The notes under the pieces were generated by a model that was given only the letters and a program-made list of their open reading frames with translations, searched no databases and had not been told where the DNA came from. Shown piece after piece: positions 21,701-33,563 of a DNA stretch of 64,000 nt (position 1 is its first letter; every line of letters starts with the position of its first letter). The DNA comes from Dolomedes plantarius (Eukaryota > Arthropoda > Arachnida > Araneae > Dolomedidae), in the NCBI GenBank assembly GCA_907164885.2, contig OU015495.1:101090659-101154658 (forward strand). The letters run 5' to 3'. Both the position numbers and the translations under genes were made by a program.

Positions 21701-24563
21701 TCTCATCTATTAAAAGCCATTTTACAATGAATATAGTAAAGTAAGTTTTCGGTTCCTCTGCTATTTCCCTCTTAACCCTTCAGCGGGCGCATCCGTGTAC
21801 AAAGTGCAACAGTTTAGTAATTTTGAATGGTTTGTTTCTACATGTAACGTTTGTGTTGGGCATTGAAAACGCAGAGCTTCATAAAAAAATAATTTATTCG
21901 ATGTAACATCAACAACATAGCAAAAGTTTTAACAGAAGAAGCAATAGTAGCCGGGCTTACCCCGGTTTTTATACACATACACAAGCCACGCGTCATAATT
22001 CGACGTCATATCTAAAGTATGTCTTATTTAATACAAATGAATAAATAAACTGAATGTACAAACTCACATTAAAAATAAATATATCTACAAATATGTACGG
22101 CCAAAATATAATCCAATATATTTCAACTGTTTGAATGTTCTAAGCAGTTTCTATTTATAGCTACACTCTTTATAATGCAGGTCTGATTTTCTGACCCTTG
22201 TATTCATTTCCTTTCAGTTTTAGCCGTGATTTAACCGTGGTAAACGAGCGATTATACTGGATTACAATACGACAAAAGCAGGAGTTGATGGAGTCGATCC
22301 AATGTGCACTTATTACACGGTATCCCGCATATCACAAAGATGGACAATCTCATTGTTTTTTGAGCTTTTGGACATAATATGAATCAATTCGCAAGTTGTC
22401 CTTAGATCCAATAAAAAGGACAGTTTTGAAATAGGGCGATTGTATCTGCATTCTTTGGCCTTTAATTATATATATAATAGCCCTTGTCTCTGAATAACAC
22501 TTCCGGGCTGTACTCATCTTTCAATTGAAGACCTCAGTGAACAAAATGCCGGTTAGACTTAATTTCAATTTAGATGTGGATCAGAATTTTTTCTTACCTA
22601 AAAACTAATATCTTCTCCATCAAATCACGTTTGTTCAGACTATTTTTCTATAAAACATTCAGAACTAAAAAAAATTGGATGATTTTAGCTGTATATTTAA
22701 CAGTTTTTAAAAATCTGTTTACTTTTGCGATGAATTCTGAAAGTAAACAAACTTGAATGCGAATGAATCAAATAGCTCAAGTATTCATATCGCGTAGTGA
22801 TCTGTAAAAAACTGGATGGCAGTCTACTACTCCAATCGCATGAAAAACTAAATAAAAACAAAATAATGAAAGGGTTTGCTTTTACAAGGTGTGGATTAAA
22901 TGCAATATGGTTAGATAATTCGGGATATTTTTTAACTTTCATATACTTTTTCCATTATGACGTCATTATCAGTATTATGACGTCAAAATGACGGGTTACC
23001 GTCTAGTTATACATATTTCTCAATATCATCAACATTTTATATCTTGTCATAAAACGCAGAATTATTATTTTCAATTTGAAAAAAAAAGTTCATTACAAAA
23101 GGAATAATCAAGGTCTCAAGAGATGTTGCACTTTGTGGCACGCGCTTCTGCTGGTGTTCCAAAAATTGGCACGCCCGCTGAAGGGTTCAAAAATACAAAT
23201 TCGTTCAATTACAAAAATTGATACGAACCAAAAACTTAGGTCCACGAAACCAGTATATACTGAGGAAATGTATTTAGAAGGATCTGCTCTCAAATACCTC
23301 TTCAATAAATCCCTTTATTCCGACTTGAATCTCAAATCTCTCGCGTCAAAACAAAAGTAAAAGAATATTCACACAGAAAATATAACGTTGGCATTATTTT
23401 GAGCTGAATTTAAACATAAATCAAGCTCTAGAAATAGTCTTCAGTAGAGTATATACAATTACGCTCTTTTATAAATATAAAAATTTCTAAAGCGACGGAA
23501 GATCATTCAGAAGAATTTCGCGGAGAATACAAATAGAGCGAAAATAAAAAATAAATCACTGCGTGTATTTTAGTGCCGCGCACTAAAAATTTATTTTGCT
23601 CCTCGCTTGTTACTGAAAAGTGACAGAATAAGATGAGTTAGGTGTCTTTTTACGTGGGAGTCAGGTGCCATTTCAGTTATTTCACGTAGGAGTTAGTGTC
23701 ATTTTACATAGGAGAGAGGAAACAGTTTTGTCTGGTGGAGAATCTTGCGGGGCTAAAGCTAATGCGTTTCGCATAACGTTTTTCATACACTATAAAACAC
23801 ACACATTAAATTCAAATGTTTTGTGCCAGGGTGGAAAGAAAAAACAAGGGTTCCGAGTGAAGAGATATTTACTGACGGTAGAGCACGATGAATAGTTTAT
23901 TTCGAATGAATGACTTCTTGCCTAAGAAAATATGAATTATTTGTTGATTTGAAGAATTATTTGTTGAATATGTGTCACATAACTAACAAAACATTGAAAT
24001 AGAGGAGCGGGAATGCATAGATTTTCGGACTTAAGCGATCACGTTGAAATTTATTTTATCGTGTGGAAAGCGAATCTGTGTTGGATAAAATCTCGAAATT
24101 TGTGAAGTTTCCACGAGTATATTTACACGTGAAGGCGATTGGTGTTTCTTCATTTTAAACAGTTGATAATTTAGCTCAGAGGTTTGACACTGCAGTGTTT
24201 TTCGTAAATACTTGTTCTTTTTATGTGATCAAAGGCATTTATGTTCTGATTTCGCATCAATTATCCATAATATACATTTTATGTTGTATTTTTCTCTATT
24301 CTTCACTATATTTTCTATATCGATAACTAATTATTGTGTTTATTTTGCCTAAAGGAAGAATCATTTTCACTTTCTTGCATTTTTTTATTGTTTCATTTGT
24401 TTTATGTGTACTTATGTGGATATGTTTTGTACGATTACGATTTCGTTTAACGTTTGTTTTATCTAGAGACAAGTGTTTTTGAGCATAAGTCTGGGGCTCT
24501 AGACTTCTCCGGTCCCCTTTGTTTTTAATTTTCATTCTAATGTAAGTTTTCATTATAGTGTAA
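21701..24563. other. unassigned spacer
   Basis: No gene or repeat is recognised. Two TGACGTCA octamers sit 20 bp apart at 22958-22965 and 22978-22985. Short frames at 22.6-23.9 kb lack motifs. Confidence 0.35.
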
Positions 24564-24578
24564 GTACTATAACACTGA

Positions 24579-24717
24579 TTGGTTTGGTTTGGAGAGCTAC
24601 GGTCATTTCTTGCTACACGAGGGCTAATTAGACCGGGACCTACCGCTTAAAGCCGATTCCGAACGGCTACAAACGCCCATGCCAACAGTGGGATTTGAAC
24701 CCATAGACTCCGGTACC
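24579..24717 (-). mobile_element. tRNA-derived SINE (family 2), copy 2, 15-bp TSD
   Basis: GTACTATAACACTGA flanks the insert at 24564-24578 and 24718-24732. The body matches 13145-13313 (GCTACGGTCATT, CTAATTAGACC, AAAGCCGATTCCGAACGGCT). The tRNA-like head is truncated but keeps GGGTTCAAATCCCAC (B box). Confidence 0.85.
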
Positions 24718-24823
24718 GTACTATAACACTGAAACTGCATGAAATGACAAAAAAAATGCTCAAAATGTTTTTCATTTTCAAAATGTTTACTTTAATTTTT
24801 AAACGATATGAAATTAATTCATA

Positions 24824-26025
24824 CACTATCTACTAATAAGTATTTGGACACATGTAATAGAAAAGAAAAACAAAATTTATTCATATTCGATAATTGGTAG
24901 AGACTCCACGAGAGGTAATTACAGCCTCAACCCTCCGGGGCATGCTTTCCACAAGTCCATGTATGACGGCTAGTGGTATTTTCTTCCACTCGGAGAAGAC
25001 ACGTAAGTTCCTTCACCGATTTTAGACGGTTAATGCACCCCTTAATCCAGCGACCCAACTCGTCCCAGAGGTTCTCGAAAGGTTCCAGTCTGGGCTTTGG
25101 TCAGGCCAGTCTATTCGGTTAACCTCATTGTCACCATACCAATCCATGGTGGACCTCGTAACATGACAACTGGCGTTGTTGTAACATGGGTCCAACCCGT
25201 CAAACTGCCACAACGTAAAAAGCACACTGTCATCCAAAATAGTACAGTAGGCGTGGGCGTTGAGCTTACCACGAAATGGGACAGAGGGTCCCAGTACCAG
25301 GAGAAACACCCCCAGACCGTAATTCCACCTCCACCGAACTTTATTGTAGGCACAATGCATTCTGGCAGGAGGCGTTCTCCAGGCAGACGCCAGACCCAGA
25401 CCCTGCCATCTGAACGTAGAGGGTGAACCTTGATTCGTCGCTCCAGCGAACCCGTTTCCACTGATCTACGGTCCACTTTCGACGTGCTTTGTACCATATT
25501 AACCGAGAGGCTCGGTTGTACTTTGTGATCAAAGGCTTATGGGTGGCAGCATAACCATAAAAAGCAAGCAGATGTGCTTCCTTACGGATAGTATTCATTG
25601 AAACAACACTCCCGGATGCCTGTTGAAACTCCTGGAGTATGTGGGCCATCGGTTGGGCGCGGTTCTTCCGAATTTCTGTGGACATCTTCCGTCGGTCTCT
25701 ATCTCCCAGTTTCGTGGGTCTGCCGACTCGGGGCACATTCCAACAAACACCGCGCACCTTCCACTTCTGAATCACATAGGCCACTGTCGATTTTGGGTAA
25801 TTCAGATCGCTAGATATGTCCCTTAAGGATCGGCCATTTCTGTGACACCCGACGATTACACCTTTTTCGAAATCAGATAACTCTGCAGTTCGTGACATCT
25901 TGCAGGCGACTAATGCCAATGTTTTCTCCTACACGATATTTAACGGCGGAGGGCGTGACATATATCAGGACCGCATATATCGTTACCATTTGCATGGGTA
26001 TACAAATACTTATTGGTAGATCGTG
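24824..26025 (-). mobile_element. Tc1-like DD34E transposon
   Basis: The 1202-bp element is bounded by TA (24822-24823, 26026-26027). Inverted termini read CACTATCTACTAATAAG and CACGATCTACCAATAAG, then TATTTG on both sides. It encodes one broken transposase on minus. A different Tc1 lineage from the other four here. Confidence 0.9.
24881..25919 (-). pseudogene. Tc1-like transposase, frameshifted, second Asp lost
   Basis: The start is the ATG at 25919 or, more likely, 25898 (MSRTAELSDFEKG). The HTH block STVAYVIQKW and GRPTKL are visible, then WSDESRF with the first Asp. Frame breaks follow near 25425 and 25288. The second catalytic block reads CYNNASCH where the family has QQDN, so GAC has become AAC. 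A third break in SPDWN restores PFENLWDELG with the Glu, at a spacing of 34. A fourth precedes the C-terminal VESMPRRVEAVI block. It ends at TGA 24881-24883. Clearly inactive. Confidence 0.85.
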
Positions 26026-26027
26026 TA

Positions 26028-28187
26028 CAGCTATTTTGTAGTGCTAATTACTTGCTCTTTATCGTATTATGAAGCCTACGAATATCTACTAAAAAGTTAT
26101 TTTGTTTTCAATCAAATTCGGATGTGTTCTTTTATTTTTATTTTGTATTCTGTTATAAAATTACCTTTTATGAATGTCTTATAATACTTTAAAAATCAAC
26201 TTTTTACAAAATTCAAATCAGTGTTTAAAATACATATATAGCTTGGAACTCAAAACTTATTTCATTAATTATCGCCTGAGCTACAAGAATTTGAGTACTT
26301 TGATGGCCCTATTCCAAAGTGTTCAAATTAAAGTCTCATCCCCTCCCCCGGGAGCCATGAGTGGTCTGAAGTCTTTTTTCTGTGGCCAAATGACCCTGTT
26401 TCTGCCATTTAAGACAGTTAAATTGGAATTTAAAACCCGTAAAGTATCCAAAAAAGGCTAATAGGCTGCTGGCTGAAAACTCAAAGGGAGGGAAGACCGC
26501 CAGGCGCAGAGAGAAAGGTTATAGAGTGAAAAATTACGTCTGTGGTGAATGGCTAACTTAATCCATCATTATATTTACTTACGAGGAGTTGCGTGTAGTG
26601 TGTTACATCGAGATTTTATAACCCTTCCAGATAAAACTAATTAGATCAAATGTGTCTCTATTTATTGTTATGCGTGTTAATTCTTATTTTTGAGAATCAG
26701 AATGACTAAATGATATTCCAAATAGAACTGTTTCTAAATATATAGTATTTTTACGATTAACATAAGATAAAAAACATTGAAAAATATTTCTGACAAAGAA
26801 ATTTGACGAGGACACTTTCCAAATAGAGGATACACTTGTCTACGGTGCTTTAACTAAATAAAATAATTTGAAAAATTTCATAAAGTCTGATGTGGAGTGC
26901 ATCCCCTCGGCAGTGTATGTACCCTATTGACAATAAACTTTACTTTTTGTATTGTCGTATTCAAGTACCATATTATGTTCTGTTTCATGAAGTACGAAGC
27001 CTGTTGTTACAGGACATGCTTCCGAAAGTTCAGATGACCGACAAGTGGTCGGTTTAAACTTATGAAGTTTGTTGATGTGTTTTCGGTCTTGAAAGGTTGG
27101 AAACTTGTTTAAGTGCGGCATCTTGTCTGGCAATATGTTAGCGACTTTGGTGATTCGTCGGTCAACGTCGAGGTCAAAATACGCATCGCACAATGTCTGT
27201 TGGTAAGCAGTATTCTTTTGAAGTGTAAGTGACGTTATTGCCTCAAACTTATAAACACCACGTACTATATAAAGAATAATTTACACGTAACACTCTAATG
27301 AGAGATTGTTGATTTCCCTTTTAGAGATATAGTATGCTGTTGTTTGGGCTATTTCTACTATAACTATCGGCATATGAAAGGTTTCTTTCTCCAAGAATCT
27401 TGTGAAATGCGTGCATGATCGAGGTACAGCTTGTAGCTAATACTTGTATGTTAAAGTAATTTGGATTGATTCTAAAAACATATTTAGATTTTTAATAGAT
27501 ATCAGAGTCTAATTATGAATTTGTAGTAAAAGTACAGATTTCACTAGCCAGAAGCACTGTCGAGGTTAACTGGGTTTCTATTCAAAAGAAAGAGTGATTT
27601 GGACATGCCATCTGATTGCAGAGAACTGGTAGTTAAAACCGTTGATATGGATATCTCTTCAAGATGTGGCAATTTAAAGGTAGTAAAACTGTCGCGAATC
27701 ACCTTTTTTTGGTCCCCAAAACACTTAAAATAAGTAGTTATGCAAAAAAACCCATGTTGCTCTCCTACTGCTAAATGATCAATTGATTGCATTTCGATCA
27801 GTGTATCTGGAATCTTTAGTTACTTAGAGATATTGCTTTCAAAGATACACTTATGAGAAACTTTTAAATTACACCTCGAAGTAAAGCTAGATGATCTTCC
27901 ACACTGATGTTTTTCTTACAATATATTAGTAACTAGGCCCAACGATTATTTTCAGAATGAAAAATGTACTTTGATCTTTTTAAATATAACAGATGTACTG
28001 AATTACACCACGAATTTCAAAATAAACAATAAAAATGAATAGGAAAGTATAGAAATTCTGGAAATGATATGAGAGTAAATAGATGTTAACCTTTAGTTTA
28101 CGGGGCCTATTTTTCCGATTCCCTCTTTAGAACAGGAAATTTCATACCCCCTTTCTAAGAACGGCCATCAAGGATTATATATATACA
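26028..28187. other. unassigned spacer
   Basis: No recognised gene. A minus frame of 89 codons at 26924-27193 and one of 82 at 27544-27792 have no family motif. Both may be relics of a repeat. Confidence 0.3.
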
Positions 28188-29402
28188 CTCAAGAGCCAAA
28201 ACATTATGACCACCCCTACATTTTGCAATGAATTCGCCTGGATGACGTGGAAGGCACGTGATCAGGTGGAAGTGGTATTTAACTGCTGCTGGAGAGTCTG
28301 AAGAATCATTCTTTCACTTACTTCACTTACTGTGTGTGATGGGAAAGGCTGCGGATCTAAGCGACTTTGATAGAAGGCAGATTGTAATGCCTCGAAGGCT
28401 CGGAACAAGTATTTCCGAAACTGCACGACTCGTGGGTTGTTCGCGATCTACAGTTGTTAGTACTTATGCAAAGTGGATGAATGACGGTGAAACCAGCAGT
28501 AGACGACATGGTGTTGGACGTCCACACGCTATCAAAGAAAAAGGTCGTCGGAGACTGTCTCGCATGGTGAAGCAAAATCGGAGCCAGACAGTGGCTCAGC
28601 TGACAACCCAATACAATGCAAGGCCAAGTAGAATATTATCGCAGCACACTGTTCAGCGGACACTGTTGGATATGGGGCTACGCAGCAAACGTCCCATTTG
28701 TGTGCCTTTGCTGACCAAGCGTCATCGCGAACTGCGCCTGCGCTGGGCACGGGAACATCGCGACTGGTCCATGGATCAGTGGGAGAGAGTTGCCTGGTCA
28801 GATGAATCACGATTTGTCATTCATCACGCCGATGGCCGTGTCAGGATACGCCGTCTTCCAGGCGAACTGTTGCTCCCTCAATGTACAGTAGGTTATACAC
28901 AGACCGGTGGTGGTGGTATTATGCTTTGGAGGACGTTCTCTTGGGCGTCTCTGGGACCCGTGGTTGTGGTAGAGCAGACCATGAATGCTACATGGTATCT
29001 GAACATCATTGCGGACCAGTTGCACCCTTACATTTCCTCTGTTTTTCCAGCTGGAAATGGAATGTTGCAACAGGACAACGCCCCGTGTCACAAGGCTAAA
29101 ATTGTGTTGGAGTGGTTCCAGGGACATGATGCTGAATTCCAGTTAATGTCCTGGCCGCCTAACTCACCGGATCTCAATCCGATAGAACACATTTGGGATG
29201 TCATGGGACAGCAGCTCAAAGACCACCAATTCGCAATATCTCGGATTTGCGTGACCGTTGCTTAAACATCTGGTACAATCTGTCTCCGGCCATCTACCAA
29301 GGACTTGTGGCATCCATGCCAAGGCGGGTTGAAGCTGTGTTGCGCGCCAAAGGTGGGCCAACTCGTTATTGACAGCTGGTCATAATGTTTTGGCTCTTGA
29401 GT
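28188..29402 (+). mobile_element. Tc1/mariner DD36E element, copy 2
   Basis: The same termini as the 11.9-kb copy (CACTCAAGAGCCAAAACA) bound an almost intact transposase frame, in the opposite orientation to copy 1. The right terminus ends in TTGAGTG followed by TATATAT, merging into the microsatellite that also received the Gypsy element at 29489. Confidence 0.9.
28258..29265 (+). CDS. DD36E Tc1/mariner transposase, nearly intact
   Basis: The 335-codon frame has the N-terminal HTH ([19 protein letters not shown]), GRPH, Asp182 in WSDESRF, Asp273 in QQDNAPCH and Glu310 in SPDLNPIEHIWD, with 36 residues between the last two. Translation may start at the internal [10 protein letters not shown]. 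The only lesion seen against copy 1 is a 7-bp deletion after codon about 318 (CAGCTC..AAAGACC) that shifts the C-terminus and stops at 29265. The unshifted frame would reach the TGA near 29372. All catalytic residues remain, so activity is not excluded, but the C-terminal helices are lost. Confidence 0.9.
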   Translation: MIRWKWYLTAAGESEESFFHLLHLLCVMGKAADLSDFDRRQIVMPRRLGTSISETARLVGCSRSTVVSTYAKWMNDGETSSRRHGVGRPHAIKEKGRRRLSRMVKQNRSQTVAQLTTQYNARPSRILSQHTVQRTLLDMGLRSKRPICVPLLTKRHRELRLRWAREHRDWSMDQWERVAWSDESRFVIHHADGRVRIRRLPGELLLPQCTVGYTQTGGGGIMLWRTFSWASLGPVVVVEQTMNATWYLNIIADQLHPYISSVFPAGNGMLQQDNAPCHKAKIVLEWFQGHDAEFQLMSWPPNSPDLNPIEHIWDVMGQQLKDHQFAISRICVTVA

Positions 29403-29420
29403 GTATATATACATATATTC

Positions 29421-29422
<2 letters not shown>

Positions 29423-29488
<66 letters not shown>
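29423..29488. repeat. (AT)n array
   Basis: Perfect AT dinucleotides between the DD36E element and the left LTR of the Gypsy element. Confidence 0.95.
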
Positions 29489-29492
<4 letters not shown>

Positions 29493-29746
29493 AGCTCTTC
29501 TTTTGCTAACAAGGCAAGCTTCTGGTTACTGGAGAGCGGAATATCAACAAGGCGTTATACTTTCTTAAAACAATAACAAAAGTTTTATTTGAAACATATA
29601 GAACACTTAGCGGCTCGCCGTCATACGTGCGACGCCATCCATTACACATCGCTCCTCTGGCTTACAGTATTGCAGTGCACATGCGTTAACATTCTTTTTG
29701 CGGTCTGTCACATGCTGCCATCTATTGACATAGAAAATTGCTTACA
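29489..29746 (-). repeat. 3' LTR of Gypsy element A
   Basis: 258 bp. On minus it starts TGTAAGCAATTTTC and ends in GCTAACA. It differs from the 5' LTR (34863-35120) at four positions by eye, about 1.6%. Confidence 0.95.
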
Positions 29747-29925
29747 TTCGGGCATCCTGACTGAGAATTGCCCTCAATTCGTACATGGTTATAACACTAC
29801 TAAAAATGCAACTTAAACATTCAGAAATAAAACCAATGTGCAAGGAAACAAAAATAATATATGGTATTCAAAGTCTTTTGGATAATGTCTTAATTGAGTC
29901 CTTCTTAGAGTTCAAGAGTTCTTGG

Positions 29926-29957
<32 letters not shown>

Positions 29958-30008
29958 CTATATTACCTGATATTCGGAGGTTGTTACCTGGTGATGATTT
30001 GGACTAAA
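29747..30008. other. Gypsy A 3' untranslated segment
   Basis: Between the integrase stop and the 3' LTR, with an A19-type run near 29937-29957. No frame with motifs. Confidence 0.5.
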
Positions 30009-31121
30009 TTAAGGTGGTTCAGGAGGTTCTGCACTGGGATCCTCGTTATCTGAATCGTCATTGTCTTCATATCGAGGTTTAGGCCATGGCATAAGTTTAC
30101 TGACGTGAGCTGTGGTGGTGTAAAATCGTCCTTTCTGCTTCACCTCCAGCTGAGTAATTCTGTATGTGTCATTCCGCAGTGTTTCTGTAATTATCAGTGG
30201 TCCTCTATATTTCGCTTGCGTCTTCGTAGGTTCTCCTGTTGGTTTTGGTGGTGGTCTGACAACTACTATTTCTCCTGGTTCGTACGTCATAGTTCGACAC
30301 CTTTTCTTGTCATAATCTTCCTTCATCTTTTGTTGCTTCTTTTCAATCTCTTTACGTGTTTTCTCTTGAATTTCATTCGGGTCTTCCCATTTTTCTGCGT
30401 CTGCGTCTGCAACTTTACTGAGGATACCATCATTGAATCTGGGCAAGTAGCCCTGTAGCATCTCGAAGGGAGTTTTATCTGTGGTTTTGTTAACTACGTT
30501 GTTTAAATTGCTTTCAGTTTCTTTAATTCGTAAGTCCCAGTCTTTATGACGTTGGTCCTTCATTGATGTCGTTATTGTTGATAAGATGGTTCTATTAACT
30601 CGCTGTACCATACAATTTCCTTGTGGATGTTGCGTAGAATTTAAGGTATGATGAATTCCGTTATCTTGGCAGTATTGTTCGAACTGACGAGAGGTGAAGC
30701 AAGTGCCTCTGTCACTGACAATTCTATCTGGTAATCCAAATTCTTCAACAAAATTTTTGAGAGCTTTTAAGACATGTAGCGATGAAGTATTCTTGACTGG
30801 AAAAAGTCGTGTGAATCTGGTGAAGTTATCAATTATTACTAGTAAGTCTTGATTTCTTCGAGAACTTTTCACAAATGGACCCAGATGATCCATGTGTATA
30901 AGAGAGAAAGGTCGTTTTCCTGGCCTAATGGGGTGCAAATAGCCTTGTTGTTTTCCTCCTGGTACTTTGTTCATCAGGCATTCAAAGCACATAGATATAT
31001 GTCTTCGTAAGTAATGCTTCATATAAGGGAACAAATATAATTCTTTAATCTTGTTGGCAGTTCTATCGACTGGGAAGTGTCCCATCAGATCATGGAACTT
31101 CACTGCGGTACTTTTCCTCAT
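30009..31121 (-). pseudogene. Gypsy A integrase, catalytic Glu replaced by Gln
   Basis: The 370-codon frame contains the zinc-binding HHCC domain (His10, His15, Cys45, Cys48), the core with Asp78 (HMDHLGPF) and Asp137 (VSDRGTCF). At residue 173, exactly 35 residues further, the family Glu is Gln (MVQRVNR). The C-terminus has the GPLIITE/THVSKLMPW type DNA-binding fold and an acidic tail. Integrase joins cDNA to the genome; without the Glu this copy should not do so. It continues in frame upstream across two stops (about 31316 and 31479) toward RNase H. Confidence 0.9.
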
Positions 31122-31478
31122 GCTTTTGGGAATTACGTAAAGTAGCTTTTCTTTTCCCTTCTGTTTAACTTTTCTATACAGCTTATTTCCTTTAAAAACA
31201 TAATTGCATATTTTCTGTTTGTCGTCTGTTGTCCTTTCATACTCATCTTTTCGAAAAATGTCTATTAATTTCCTTAACCCTGGGTCTGCATGTTGAATTA
31301 TTAAAACTTGTTCTTATTCACTAAGTATAAGACAAACTTCTAAATTTCGTTCTATTATGCTTGTCATAGTATCTTCTACATCTAAAACTGGAGCTCTGCT
31401 CATCGCATCGACGTGACTCATCTTTGTACCCGGTCTATGCTTTACCTCCTTATCAAATTCCTGAATCAGATCATACCA

Positions 31479-32366
31479 TCAACCTATCTGGGGATTCGTC
31501 GTTTTCTTCGAATGCATGTAAATCAATGCTTGGCAGTCAGTAACAATTGTAAACTTAATTCCAAGGAGATACTGTCTTAACCTGTCAAGTGTCCATACAA
31601 TCGCCGTTAATTCTAGCTCACTTGAGTGGTAATTGTTTACTACATCAGTTGTCTTCTTACTTACGCAATGGTGTACGCAATACACCAAATGCCATTTTCC
31701 ATCGTCTCCACTTTGAAGTAGCATTCCGCTTAATCCATCTGAACTCGCATCTGTGTGTACTTCCGTCTCTAATGTGGGGTTATAGTGAGCTAAAACTGGT
31801 TGATCACTAAGAATTTCTTTCAAGGCTTTAAAAGCATTCTTCTGTTCTTCTTTCCACTCAAAATCTTTATTTTTCTTAGTTAATCTAGTCAATGGTTCGG
31901 CCTTCTCCGCGTACTTAAAAACAAAACGTCTAAAAAAACCCGTAAGTCCTAGAAATATTTTTACCTCATAAATATTCTTAGGTTCAACGTATTCTTCAAT
32001 AGCTTTTACTTTCCTTAGACCTGGCTTTATACCATCGACATTTATTACAAAACCTAAAAATTGGATTTCCTTTTTACCAAATTCGCACTTAGCAAGTTTA
32101 AGAGTAAGTTTCGCTAATCGTAGACGTTTCAAAACTAATACTAATCTTTCAAGCATGTCCTCCCAAGAGAAAGCAGGTATGAGGATATCATCTAAGTAAC
32201 AAACAGCTTTAGTAAGAAATAATGGTCCTAGTACTTGATACATTAATCTTTGAAACTCTGAGGGAGCATTAACCATCCCAAAAATCATTCTCTCGAATTG
32301 TCCGGTTTCGTCAGGTGTAATAAAGGCTGCTTTTTTCTTCGCTTCCTCCGACAATGGAATCTGCAA
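31479..32366 (-). pseudogene. Gypsy A reverse transcriptase (C-part) and RNase H
   Basis: The frame has FGMVNAPSEFQRLM, the YLDD active site (CYLDDILI), the thumb (FLGFVINVDGIKPG) and LGLTGFFRRFV, then RNase H with HTDASSDGLSG, SSELELTAIVW and VTDCQAL. A TAA at 32379-32381 separates it from the palm start TLD..THGFLQIP, which is in the same frame. A TGA at 31479 ends it, with sense continuing beyond into the linker and integrase. Confidence 0.9.
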
Positions 32367-32381
32367 AAAACCGTGAGTTTA

Positions 32382-33308
32382 ATCCAAGGTGGTAAATAAT
32401 TTAGAACCGCTCAAACTTTCCAATAGATCATCTATTTTTAGCAGGGGGAATTTATCCTTTACCGTTTGATTATTAAGACGGCGAAAATCAATAACTAATC
32501 TGTGTTCACCTGTTTTCTTTTTCACTAACAAAACTGGACTTGCGTATGGTGATCGTGTTTCCGAAACAATCTTGTTATCTTTCCATTCTTTTACTATCTG
32601 TTTGATAATATTACGCTCAGAAGCATTGGTCTTATAAGGTCAGGAACATGCCGGCTTACTACCGTCTATCTCTTTAATATCCATGAAAGTTAAATCTGTG
32701 TAGCCTAATTCATTTAAATTAAATGCAAAGCAGTCTCTATATTCATTCAACAAACGAACTATATCTTGCTTTTGGTCTTCAAGTAACGTCTCATCGAATT
32801 TAATTTGTTCTAAAGTTATAGGTTCTCGTTCTATGTTAGTACCGATGTCTAGAGGTTCTAATGATTGTGCTTCATTAACAAAACTTATATTGTCCTTATA
32901 CGACTTTAAACCGACATCGTCCACTAATTCCGCTTTACCAACATTTTGATTTCTATTCAATATAATATTCCTATTCCTGGTATTAATAACTGGTACAACT
33001 GTTTCCCCTTCCTTGACTTCTAATAATGAGTCTAAATGTTCCCCTTCTCCCCTAATCATAATTAAGCCATCATTTAAATCTTCAGTCTTCGCTTTTACAA
33101 AATTTATGCTATTATTCACAATTTGTACTGTTTCAGTTACTTTCAATTTAACCGCTGGGTTTTCCCCAATAAATTCTAAATTAACGAATGGGTAATCTTT
33201 CGCATATCCGATATGTAAGTTTTCTCCAACCGTAGCATATACTATGTACGGTAAATCGAGCAATGTTCTTCCAACTAATAAATCAACTGGTTGTGTATTG
33301 TCTGACAC
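32382..33308 (-). pseudogene. Gypsy A protease-RT linker and RT N-terminus
   Basis: The open part (32640-33308) starts with NTQPVDLLVGRTLLDLP and includes a spacer ending TDLTFMDIKEIDGSKPA. After a TGA at 32640-32642 the same frame continues with EWKDNKIV, SPYASPVLLVKKKTG and LVIDFRRLN, the first reverse transcriptase blocks. No frameshift was seen in this stretch, only nonsense codons. Confidence 0.8.
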
Positions 33309-33332
33309 GATTAAAATAGTAACGTCCTTAGC

Positions 33333-33563
33333 CTAAACAACGTCTATCTCCACATCCTTACCTGCCAGACCTAGACTTTGCGAAACTGGGTTAATTTGGT
33401 TTCCAAACGAATAAAGATCTTTTTTACATGAAGTAATATTTAATCCTAACTTTTTAGCAACTGACATTTTCATCAGACAACTGCTACTTGCCGTGTCAAG
33501 TAAAACACTAATGCTTTGATTGTTTATCTTTGCCTGGCGTAGGTATTTGTCTGGCGCCGTCAT
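33333..33563 (-). pseudogene. Gypsy A aspartic protease
   Basis: The active-site loop reads LLDTASSS where DTG or DSG is usual, followed by LMKMSVAKKLGL. A TAG at 33333 breaks the link to the next frame, but reading continues in frame. Protease would mature the gag-pol polyprotein. DTA occurs in some elements, so the loop alone does not prove inactivity. Confidence 0.75.

Noticed and set aside
22958..22985. Two TGACGTCA sites 20 bp apart as a CREB-type enhancer
   Set aside because: The motif and spacing are suggestive, but no nearby gene exists and two octamers can occur by chance or duplication.
26924..27193. 89-codon minus frame
   Set aside because: No family resemblance that I can name. 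It could be a relic but evidence is lacking.
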